Virus record (IMG/VR): IMGVR_UViG_3300027797_000176
Coordinates: 1-21,107 of that record
DNA: 21,107 bases
Strand: one strand, 5' to 3'
Source of the DNA: a virus
Shown piece by piece: positions 11,866-19,471 of this stretch. The stretch's first letter is position 1; each line of letters opens with the position of its first letter. A model generated the notes under the pieces. The model saw only the letters and a list, made by a program, of their open reading frames with translations. It was not told the origin of the DNA and did no database searches. The translations under genes and the position numbers were made by a program.

Positions 11866-12011
11866 TAAATTTCTTTTGCTTCCTCTATTGGAGGATTTTG
11901 TTCTGCATTTAATTTACCTAAAAACTGCAATAGGGGTAAGCCGTAAGCAGTAGGAATAGTGTTGATAAATGCTTCTAAATCTTTTAATTGTTGTTCTGAA
12001 ATTGTTATCAT
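11865..12011 (-). CDS. 48-residue hypothetical protein
   Basis: A small acidic soluble protein (MITISEQQLKDLEAFINTIP, then GLPLLQFLGKLNAEQNPP) with an amphipathic helix and a short C-terminal tail. No family recognised. It is coupled by TAATG to the 57-residue membrane protein and stands between the tail and lysis genes, a place often taken by small regulators of lysis or by tail chaperones. Confidence 0.55.
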   Translation of the reverse strand: MITISEQQLKDLEAFINTIPTAYGLPLLQFLGKLNAEQNPPIEEAKEI

Positions 12012-12037
12012 AATATTGATTTTTTACAAATATAAGA

Positions 12038-12346
12038 TTAAATACTATATGTTGTTTGTTCTTCTATTGGAGTTTTTACAATAGGAAAAACATAATCACC
12101 TGTAATTGTTAGATTTAATTCGGTAGCAATCCAATCCCAAGCATAAGAATCCACAGTCCATTGAGTGTAGGCTTCACCTGTCATTGTTAAATTACCTTGT
12201 GCAACACTAACTAAATCTGAGTCTAATAGGCTATAATAGAAAGTAGCTGATACACCTAATGCTACATTAATCGCATAAGCGTTAAGAATTGTTGCCGTTA
12301 CTGATTGTCCGTTTATCCAACTTTGGATGGGAGAGATTGTTTTCAT
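12038..12346 (-). CDS. 102-residue accessory protein after the fibre genes
   Basis: A beta-rich protein: MKTISPIQSWINGQSVTATI, then repeated aromatic/Thr strands (QGNLTMTGEAYTQW, WDWIATELNLTITGDYVFPI). No family recognised. Its position at the end of the tail-fibre block and its composition are compatible with a small virion or fibre-assembly protein. Confidence 0.6.
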   Translation of the reverse strand: MKTISPIQSWINGQSVTATILNAYAINVALGVSATFYYSLLDSDLVSVAQGNLTMTGEAYTQWTVDSYAWDWIATELNLTITGDYVFPIVKTPIEEQTTYSI

Positions 12347-12365
12347 TTTATTTTATTTTTAATTA

Positions 12366-12857
12366 TTAACAAGTTACTACTTCTAATACTACACCTGTTG
12401 TTGATACCCTTACTGATTGAGCAGTTCCAGTACCATTATATTTTAATGGAACCCATAAGCCATTGCCATTTGTTAAAGTTGTATTGTAAGAATCATATAG
12501 GACATCTCCTACATCAATACTAGGATTGCCCCCTTTTCTCCAGCCTATATAGTAGGCTCTAACTGTTACATACCCAGCACAAGACAACGCACTTGTAGAA
12601 AACGATGGTGTTGAGTTACCCATATATTGTATGTAATCACTTGTAATGGTTTCACTCTTTGTTGGTAATTGATTAGAATCTGCACTAATAGTAAATACGT
12701 TTACCATAGATTCTACTTGTGCCTTAGTTAATAATTCATCAGTTAATGGAATAGCAGTGCCACCAGTCTTTAATTGGAAATATCCAAAAGTAATTGCATT
12801 TTGAAGCGTGTTACCTGAATAACATTGATTATCTGCAGTAGTTGCCCAAGTTGCCAT
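12366..12857 (-). CDS. Probable minor virion/fibre-tip protein
   Basis: A 163-residue protein with Gly/Thr/Ser-rich beta composition (FTISADSNQLPTKSETITSDYIQYMG, RAYYIGWRKGG, SYNTTLTNGNGLWVPL). Several cysteines are present. It begins MATWATTADNQCYSGNTLQ, and its start is upstream-coupled by TAATG to the end of the fibre gene. It is a plausible distal fibre or receptor-binding subunit that follows the fibre. No family name can be given. Confidence 0.6.
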   Translation of the reverse strand: MATWATTADNQCYSGNTLQNAITFGYFQLKTGGTAIPLTDELLTKAQVESMVNVFTISADSNQLPTKSETITSDYIQYMGNSTPSFSTSALSCAGYVTVRAYYIGWRKGGNPSIDVGDVLYDSYNTTLTNGNGLWVPLKYNGTGTAQSVRVSTTGVVLEVVTC

Positions 12858-15800
12858 TATTTAAGTTTTGCTTTTAGTTCTTTAATTTCTTTTTCTAGTT
12901 GTGCAATTTTTAAAGTATGAACATCTAAATAGTTTACATTTAAGAATTCATTTCCTGTAACTGCATCAGGTAATATAGATTGAACTTGTTGTGCAGAGTA
13001 ACCATATCTTACTTGATTAGTGTCGTTATCTTTACGAGTAAACTTAATTACATCTATCGCTGATAAATTTATATTAGGATTTGTTTCTAGTATATCTTTG
13101 AATCTTATGTCAGAACTTTCGTAAAAACCTGTGGCATATATAGTACCATTAACTTGAAGTTTCCCTGTTGCATCAGTACTAGTTCCTATTAATACATTAC
13201 CCCCACTTGTAATACGCATTCTTTCGGTAGCGTTAGTAGCAAAAGCCATAGCATCGTTAGCGTGTTGATATTCTATATAGCCTTTGTATTGAGATGTGCC
13301 ACTTGTTCCATTAGCCCAAGCTAAAACACCTGTTGCTGTTCCAGTAGATGCTATTGTTACACCTCCACCAGTCGAACCTCCAAATACTACTAATTGCCTA
13401 TAAATTCCATAATCACTTGGCGAAGTTGTACCAATACCTAATCTACCACTTGTATCTAAGGTCATTGCTTGGTTAAAGGTCGCAACATTACCTGCTGTTC
13501 CTGAAATAGTGCTTACAAACCATTGGTGAGCACCTGATGCTTGTTGATATCTTGTTGCGTAACCTGAAACTTTATAAATATAATCAGTACCATTAAAATA
13601 ATTATTTGCTCCAAGATACATTGTTTGACCTCCTGCTGTGTATGTACCAAGATAAATTCCATTTGCAAATTCAAGAACTTTAAAATCACTCCACGCACTT
13701 TGCGTTGTACCTATTGCTACATTACCACTTGATGAAGCCAAAATAGTTGCTCCTGTAAATCTTCCTGTACCATTAACATCTAGCTTGTAACCTGAATCAG
13801 TACTAGTTCCTATTAAAACATTACCCCCACTTGTAATACGCATTCGTTCTGCAGCATTATTTTCAAATGATAAATATGGGGTAGTTCCTGTACCAATTTG
13901 ACTAATTATTGCTGCTCTTTCTACACCACCTTCAGTGAATGATATTTTACTTCCCGAAGAAGCACTAACTGAAGCATTTTCTAATTTTAATAAAGTTTGA
14001 ATTGAACCACTTGAAACGTAAGCGTGTATTTTAGAATCAGGCGTTGCAGTACCTATACCTAACCTATTATTCGTATTATCCCAAAAGAGATTTGCGTTGT
14101 CTTGTGCAATAGTTGTTCCGTTACTAAATAGGACTGAACCGCTTGTAAGAGATGGAAGGTTAAACTTACCATTAAATGTTGTCCAATCGGTAGATGTCAA
14201 ATATCCATTCACAGATGTTGTCGCAGCAGGAATAGAAATAGCAGGAGTTGTACCTCCACTTGAAACAATAGGACTTGTACCTGTAACCGATGTAACATAA
14301 GTACCGGCAGCTTGATATTGTGGTATATTTAAAGTTGCACCTACTAATGTCGCAGCACCACTTGTTCCTGTTGTGGTAAGGGTTATTGCACCTTGCTTAG
14401 CAGTAAATGTTAACCAATCAGCACTTGATAAGTAACCATTAGTAGAACCTGTCGCTGCACTTATTGTAAACACTCCTGTACCACTATTATAAAATAAAGG
14501 ACTTGCAGCACTTATTGAAGTTGCAGTAATGTATGTATTTGAATCTACACTACCATCTCCTTTTAAGAATTGACTTGATGTACCACCACTTTTTACAAAA
14601 CTTAATGCGGTTATTGAAGCAGAGAATTTACCACCTCCTGTTACATCTAATGTTGTAGTTGGAGCAGCATTCATTATACCTACATTTGTTCCACTTTGAA
14701 CGATAATACTATTCCCTATTGTACTTGTTCCTGTAAATAAAGATATATAACCTGAATTACCTGTCCCCGTTACAGGATTAGTTAATGCGTTTTGTTTGCT
14801 ATTAAAAGTATTCCAATCAGCTATTGATAAATAACCGGCAGTTGAAGCCGATGCTAATGATATTGAAATAGCATTAGATGAAATGCTTAAAGGGAAACTT
14901 GCACTTGTAATTCTATTTGTGTAAGCCGTATCCCAAGTTGTTTGACTTGCATTAGTAGGAATAGAATAACCAGCAGTAAATGTTACACCTAATGTACCAC
15001 TTGATGTAATTGGACTACCACTTACTGACAATCCTGTTGGAACACTCATAGCCACCGAAGTAACTGTTCCTGTGTTTGCATCCGTATCGTTAATCCACGC
15101 AGTTCCGTTGTATTTTAATACTTGTCCGCTTGATGGACTTGTTATTGTTACATCACTTAATTGCGTTAAACTATAATCACCTTCAGTAGCTACAACCGCA
15201 CCTGTTCTACCAAATACGCTTGTAACCGCATCCGTATTAATATCAGTCCAAGAAGCCGTTATAGTACCTGCATCTTGTTGTGTTAATGTTAAAGTCTTTG
15301 TAGTCGTTCCTGTAACTGCTGCACTTACAATCATATTGTTATAAGCAGTATTAAAATTAGTCCAATCTAAATTATCTAAATACCCATCAATCAAACTTGT
15401 AGCCACAGGAATTGAAATAGTATTGCTTGTGTTTATTAAAGGTGCAGTAAAAGATAATGCAGCTTGTTTATTATTAAATGTACTCCAATCAGTTGAACTC
15501 AATTTACCAGTATTTGCAGCCGAAGCCACAGGCAAGTTAAAAGTATGAGTAGCTACGCTTGAAGATATAGCAAAGTCAGTTCCACTTGTTCCTGTTTGAA
15601 AGAATTGTACTTGTCTTGTTAAATTATTTAATGTAGTCAATCCCTTAGAGAAGGTTGTAACAACTTGACACAAATGATTGTTCTCAGTATGTAAAGTAAT
15701 AGTTCTACCATCTACATTTACAAATATTCTAATTGCTATTCTATCCGTTATTGTTAAAACAGAAGTAGCAACAGGAATAGCAAAATAATAAGGACTTAAT

Positions 15801-16294
15801 GTAGTTCCATTAGTTAAATACTCTGGTACACTTTGACTACTACCTAATAAGGTAAAAGTTGTTCCGTCATACTTATAGACTTCTGCATAAACATAAGGAT
15901 TGTGAGCATTAGAGTTTACACTAAAATAAAACTCACAATTAAAGTTTCCAGCAGGTACTTCTAATAAAGCAGGGTCATTAGCATCAGTAATATAACTTGC
16001 TATGTAACCATCAGCCGAAATACTAACATCAGTTCCAGCACCAGCAATAGGAACTTTACTTAATTGTTTATAAGCAACCCCTCCTATCGTACCTTGACTT
16101 ACACTTGTATTAAGATAATAAGAAACTGAACTACCTCCACCTGTTGATGTAGGGAAATCAGCTAAAGTACCATCTCCTCTAACATATTGAGAAGCATCGC
16201 CATCTAAGGCAGTTATTACACCACTATTAGCCACTACTGGACCTTGTATGCTCCTAATCTTTGCTGCTCCTGATATTTGTAATTGATTGCTCAT
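12857..16294 (-). CDS. Tail fibre with C-terminal S74 self-cleaving chaperone
   Basis: 1145 residues. The N-terminus (about 1-55) carries QYVRGDGTLADFP, an adaptor-type phrase. Residues about 59-215 form a domain also inserted in the adjacent tail-tube-like protein (VSQGTIGG, ITDANDP, YKYDGTTFT, TDRIAI). Five copies of a GYLSS.DW.TFN.KQ repeat occur near residues 265, 305, 490, 625 and 700. ERMRITSGGNVLIGTSTD occurs twice (about 817 and 1025). The last 88 residues are a Peptidase_S74 domain: SSDIRFKD at 1060-1067 supplies Ser and Lys for the autocleavage, GYSAQQVQ follows, and a coiled coil (IAQLEKEIKELKAKLK) ends the protein. S74 domains trimerise the shaft and are then cut off. Receptor is unknown. 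Confidence 0.9.
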   Translation of the reverse strand: MSNQLQISGAAKIRSIQGPVVANSGVITALDGDASQYVRGDGTLADFPTSTGGGSSVSYYLNTSVSQGTIGGVAYKQLSKVPIAGAGTDVSISADGYIASYITDANDPALLEVPAGNFNCEFYFSVNSNAHNPYVYAEVYKYDGTTFTLLGSSQSVPEYLTNGTTLSPYYFAIPVATSVLTITDRIAIRIFVNVDGRTITLHTENNHLCQVVTTFSKGLTTLNNLTRQVQFFQTGTSGTDFAISSSVATHTFNLPVASAANTGKLSSTDWSTFNNKQAALSFTAPLINTSNTISIPVATSLIDGYLDNLDWTNFNTAYNNMIVSAAVTGTTTKTLTLTQQDAGTITASWTDINTDAVTSVFGRTGAVVATEGDYSLTQLSDVTITSPSSGQVLKYNGTAWINDTDANTGTVTSVAMSVPTGLSVSGSPITSSGTLGVTFTAGYSIPTNASQTTWDTAYTNRITSASFPLSISSNAISISLASASTAGYLSIADWNTFNSKQNALTNPVTGTGNSGYISLFTGTSTIGNSIIVQSGTNVGIMNAAPTTTLDVTGGGKFSASITALSFVKSGGTSSQFLKGDGSVDSNTYITATSISAASPLFYNSGTGVFTISAATGSTNGYLSSADWLTFTAKQGAITLTTTGTSGAATLVGATLNIPQYQAAGTYVTSVTGTSPIVSSGGTTPAISIPAATTSVNGYLTSTDWTTFNGKFNLPSLTSGSVLFSNGTTIAQDNANLFWDNTNNRLGIGTATPDSKIHAYVSSGSIQTLLKLENASVSASSGSKISFTEGGVERAAIISQIGTGTTPYLSFENNAAERMRITSGGNVLIGTSTDSGYKLDVNGTGRFTGATILASSSGNVAIGTTQSAWSDFKVLEFANGIYLGTYTAGGQTMYLGANNYFNGTDYIYKVSGYATRYQQASGAHQWFVSTISGTAGNVATFNQAMTLDTSGRLGIGTTSPSDYGIYRQLVVFGGSTGGGVTIASTGTATGVLAWANGTSGTSQYKGYIEYQHANDAMAFATNATERMRITSGGNVLIGTSTDATGKLQVNGTIYATGFYESSDIRFKDILETNPNINLSAIDVIKFTRKDNDTNQVRYGYSAQQVQSILPDAVTGNEFLNVNYLDVHTLKIAQLEKEIKELKAKLK
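13172..13221 (-). repeat. 50-base fibre repeat, copy 1
   Basis: Near-identical (one mismatch seen) to 13796-13845 and in the same frame; encodes the ERMRITSGGNVLIGTSTD phrase of the fibre. Such blocks favour recombination and shaft-length change. Confidence 0.8.
13796..13845 (-). repeat. 50-base fibre repeat, copy 2
   Basis: Partner of 13172-13221, 624 bases (208 codons) away, so loss of the intervening piece by recombination would preserve the fibre reading frame. Confidence 0.8.
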
Positions 16295-16299
16295 ATTAA

Positions 16300-17460
16300 T
16301 TATTGAAATATTCCTCTAATAAATTCATCTGCTTCTAATGCTCTACCGAATGTAACCACACCACTTGCACTTGTAAACTTAATTTGGTCGTTTGTAGGAG
16401 TTCCTGTTGTAAGTATCTCTCTTACCTCTACACCACCTCTTGTAAAGCCTAAACAACTCTTTCCTATCATATCTGCAAAAGTAATAGTAGTCTCTCCACC
16501 TGTTGCCGTTGCAAACTTCATATATACTTGACCATTTGCTATTACTATCACACCATTTTGATTTATTGAAGTTCCTGTTGTAGAATAAGCACCAGACCCT
16601 TGTAAACTAACCGAATAAGTACCTATGTCCTTATAAGGAGCATTGATTTGTAAACTTGTTAAATTACAATTTCCTGCTATTATTACTAAGCCATTTACTC
16701 CGTTATCAATAGCAAATTTAATGGCTATTTGTGTTCTATTTTGTTGAGTTTGTAATAAGTATAAATATCCGTAATTATCCAAAGTTATTAAGCCATCGCA
16801 GTTTACACTCCAATTAGCTATGTCGTTCTTAAATTCACGATAATAAGCACTCGTTTGACTTGTTACTTCTTTCTGGTCCACATTAACTGAGAAAGAACAA
16901 TTTGTAGAACAAGCAAAAGGAATATCTGTTGGTATTGTAGTCGTTACCTTAGAAACGTTAGTTCCTTGAGTGTAAAAAGTAATATTTCTTGCACCTACGT
17001 TTACAGGATAGACAGTTATTGCTATTCTATCAGTTACACCAAGTGCCGTAGATGGGAAGGTCAATGAGGTAGAATATAAAGTCTTATTTGTAGAAGTCAA
17101 TACAGTAGTAGAACTTGTTGCTATTGTTGTAAATGTAGTTCCATCGTACTTAGAGACAACAAAGTAAAAAGAAGGACTAGATGTTAAATCTGTTGTAATA
17201 GATACATAAGAACTAAAAGTCCAAGTTCCAGCAAGGATAGAAGTCATATTAGGTTTATTCACATCCGTAATAAATCTAGCTATAACATTGTTTCCTGTTG
17301 CAGTAAAGTTTACACTAGCACCTACATTTTCAGTAGAACTAAATTGATAGTAAGAATTACCACCTATTGTGCCTTGTGAGACACCACCATTAAGATAGAA
17401 GTCCCCATTGGGATTTTGCCAATAGAGAATCATATTATTACCTTGTACTTTGTCTGCCAT
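16300..17460 (-). CDS. Tail-tube-fold protein with large inserted domain
   Basis: 386 residues. The start MADKVQGNNMILYWQ looks like the first strand of phage tail-tube proteins. The next part of that fold appears only at residue 179: DIPFACSTNCSFSVNVDQKEV, then FKNDIANWSVNCDGLI (about 210-225) and GTYSVSLQGSGAY. Between them (about 21-178) lies a domain that is also present in the fibre N-terminus. The C-terminal 85 residues form a further beta domain (ITFADMIGKSCLG...EADEFIRGIF). It is encoded after the tape measure and hub, so it may be a tail-tip or fibre-attachment relative of the tube instead of the tube itself. Tail-tube similarity is by motif recognition. Confidence 0.65.
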   Translation of the reverse strand: MADKVQGNNMILYWQNPNGDFYLNGGVSQGTIGGNSYYQFSSTENVGASVNFTATGNNVIARFITDVNKPNMTSILAGTWTFSSYVSITTDLTSSPSFYFVVSKYDGTTFTTIATSSTTVLTSTNKTLYSTSLTFPSTALGVTDRIAITVYPVNVGARNITFYTQGTNVSKVTTTIPTDIPFACSTNCSFSVNVDQKEVTSQTSAYYREFKNDIANWSVNCDGLITLDNYGYLYLLQTQQNRTQIAIKFAIDNGVNGLVIIAGNCNLTSLQINAPYKDIGTYSVSLQGSGAYSTTGTSINQNGVIVIANGQVYMKFATATGGETTITFADMIGKSCLGFTRGGVEVREILTTGTPTNDQIKFTSASGVVTFGRALEADEFIRGIFQ

Positions 17461-17476
17461 ATTACAAATTTAATCT

Positions 17477-19471
17477 TTAATTGTAATTAACACCATTAAC
17501 TGTGAAAATAGTATCTATTGTACTACTTAATTCAACATTTGAAATATCTAATAAAGTAGCTTGAGTTTCACAATTAACAATATCAATAGTCATATTACCT
17601 GTCATATATCTATTATCTTGAATGTTAATTTGTGCTGGGTCAGTATCTAATATTTTTAATAGTTTATTAGCAGCAAAATTACCATTACTTGTTGTTATTC
17701 CAAATACATTACAATCAACATTTATTAAGTTTCTTCTATAATTATTGATATATTCTTTCATTATAGTTTGGCTTAATCCATCGGTAGGGCTTGTGTAAGG
17801 TCCATAACGATACCATCCTGTTGCAGATACAAAGTTGCCTGATACTAATTGCTGAATAGTTCCGTAAGCCATATTTGCTTGAGTTCTATTTACACCATCA
17901 CCACTATAAATTGGATAACCTAATGGCAAATCCATTTCTAATTGATATTGATTATTTGCATCTATAATTGAAGTAGATGTAATTAATGACAAAGGAGATT
18001 CAAAAGTTAATCCAAAAGCACCAATTTTTACATTAGTAGCACAATTCACAATATCTTGTGTTAGCATATAAGTTATTGCTAAAGTACCATTTATAGGAAT
18101 TGGTGGTGTTGTTATTGATACTTGATTTATTTTATCTTCTTCTACTAAAGGAACTTCATAGTAATTATCAAAAGGTGCAACTGAAGCATCTTGCCAAATG
18201 CTATCAATATTTAAATAATATATTGCAGCACCGCCACCGATACCTGTTATTTGTAATTGTATTTGTCCTCTTACCTTATCAATGCTTTGCTCAAAAAATG
18301 TTTGAGTATAAGTTAAAGTATCATTTTCAGTAACATATCCAGTTATGATTGTAGAAACTCTGCTAAATGCAGTAAATCCACCACCACTAGTACCTAAAGT
18401 AATATTAAACCAATCACTTGCCTCATAAGGTTTATTTACAACTGTAACACTTCCCCCCGTTCCTTGAGTAAATGATTGCCATAATGTAGGAAATCCACTT
18501 GTTATACTTTTTAAGTTAAAGTTAGAAATATAGTTAGGTGAATAAGTTATATCATATCTATAATTAAAATTGTTATAACCTTTCTTAAATAGCTTCATTT
18601 GGCTATTATTAGTAAAGTATAAACCGCTTGTATTTCCTGTGTATGCTTGTATTTCGCTTAATGTATTAAATGTTCCTGATGTAACCAATGTTCCAGCTGA
18701 TGTATATTCTGTAAAATATGTAAAAGCAAAATATGGAGCAGCAGCAAATTCATTAACTGCTACAATATACCATTTGCCATTAGCCTGATAAAGTTTGCAA
18801 CCAAATGACTTTAATATTTTAGTCAAAACAATTAAACAAGTTTCGTATTTTTCATCATTATTTTGGAAGTAAACAGGTCTTAAATAGCTTTGATTAAATG
18901 GCTCATATTGTGTGCCATCGCCTCTATTACTCATCCCTGCTGCATAATAAGAACAAGCAGTTAATAAATTTAATCCTGTTGGGAATCCTATCTTAGCTAA
19001 ACAATTATATAAAAAATAAAGTACTGTTTGTGGGCTTAATTTTGTGTTACCTACTACATTAGTTTCAGTATATGTAAAAGGAATATAATCTAACATTCCA
19101 AGTCCATCAATAGCATTAAAAGATAATTCTTTTCTACCTGTTGTAAATGAGTATTGAACTAAATCACTTAAAACCCATCCTTGCCAATAAATATTACCAT
19201 CTATAAATAGTTTTACTAAATATTTTCTGTCATTTAAAGTTGTAAAGTTTGGTAAGTTATTTTGGTCATCTGTTACATCAATACTAACATTTAATTGACT
19301 AGCATAAATAGGTTCGTAAATATCATCACTTCTTGGGATATATTGTAACTGAATTGCAGTAGCAGGATATTCAATTACGGCAGCAACCGCTTCATCAATA
19401 TACATTTCAACTAATGCAGTTGTATTGTTTTTAGTTTCAGCAGTTATTGAATATTTTAAATTATATGCCAC
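17477..19471 (-). CDS. Tail hub/baseplate-like structural protein
   Basis: A 664-residue protein with beta-rich N-terminal region: IQLQYIPRSDDIYEPIYASQLNVSIDV, then KYLVKLFIDGNIYWQGWVL. This layout (a strand-rich module describing a receptor for ligand or partner, followed by a long mixed domain) is typical of the hub or distal tail proteins encoded directly after tape measures in Bacteroidota phages. Middle and C-terminal parts contain many Tyr/Asn/Thr repeats. It overlaps the tape-measure stop by 11 bases. Role at the tail tip is inferred from order and size; no enzyme motif is visible. Confidence 0.65.
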   Translation of the reverse strand: MAYNLKYSITAETKNNTTALVEMYIDEAVAAVIEYPATAIQLQYIPRSDDIYEPIYASQLNVSIDVTDDQNNLPNFTTLNDRKYLVKLFIDGNIYWQGWVLSDLVQYSFTTGRKELSFNAIDGLGMLDYIPFTYTETNVVGNTKLSPQTVLYFLYNCLAKIGFPTGLNLLTACSYYAAGMSNRGDGTQYEPFNQSYLRPVYFQNNDEKYETCLIVLTKILKSFGCKLYQANGKWYIVAVNEFAAAPYFAFTYFTEYTSAGTLVTSGTFNTLSEIQAYTGNTSGLYFTNNSQMKLFKKGYNNFNYRYDITYSPNYISNFNLKSITSGFPTLWQSFTQGTGGSVTVVNKPYEASDWFNITLGTSGGGFTAFSRVSTIITGYVTENDTLTYTQTFFEQSIDKVRGQIQLQITGIGGGAAIYYLNIDSIWQDASVAPFDNYYEVPLVEEDKINQVSITTPPIPINGTLAITYMLTQDIVNCATNVKIGAFGLTFESPLSLITSTSIIDANNQYQLEMDLPLGYPIYSGDGVNRTQANMAYGTIQQLVSGNFVSATGWYRYGPYTSPTDGLSQTIMKEYINNYRRNLINVDCNVFGITTSNGNFAANKLLKILDTDPAQINIQDNRYMTGNMTIDIVNCETQATLLDISNVELSSTIDTIFTVNGVNYN

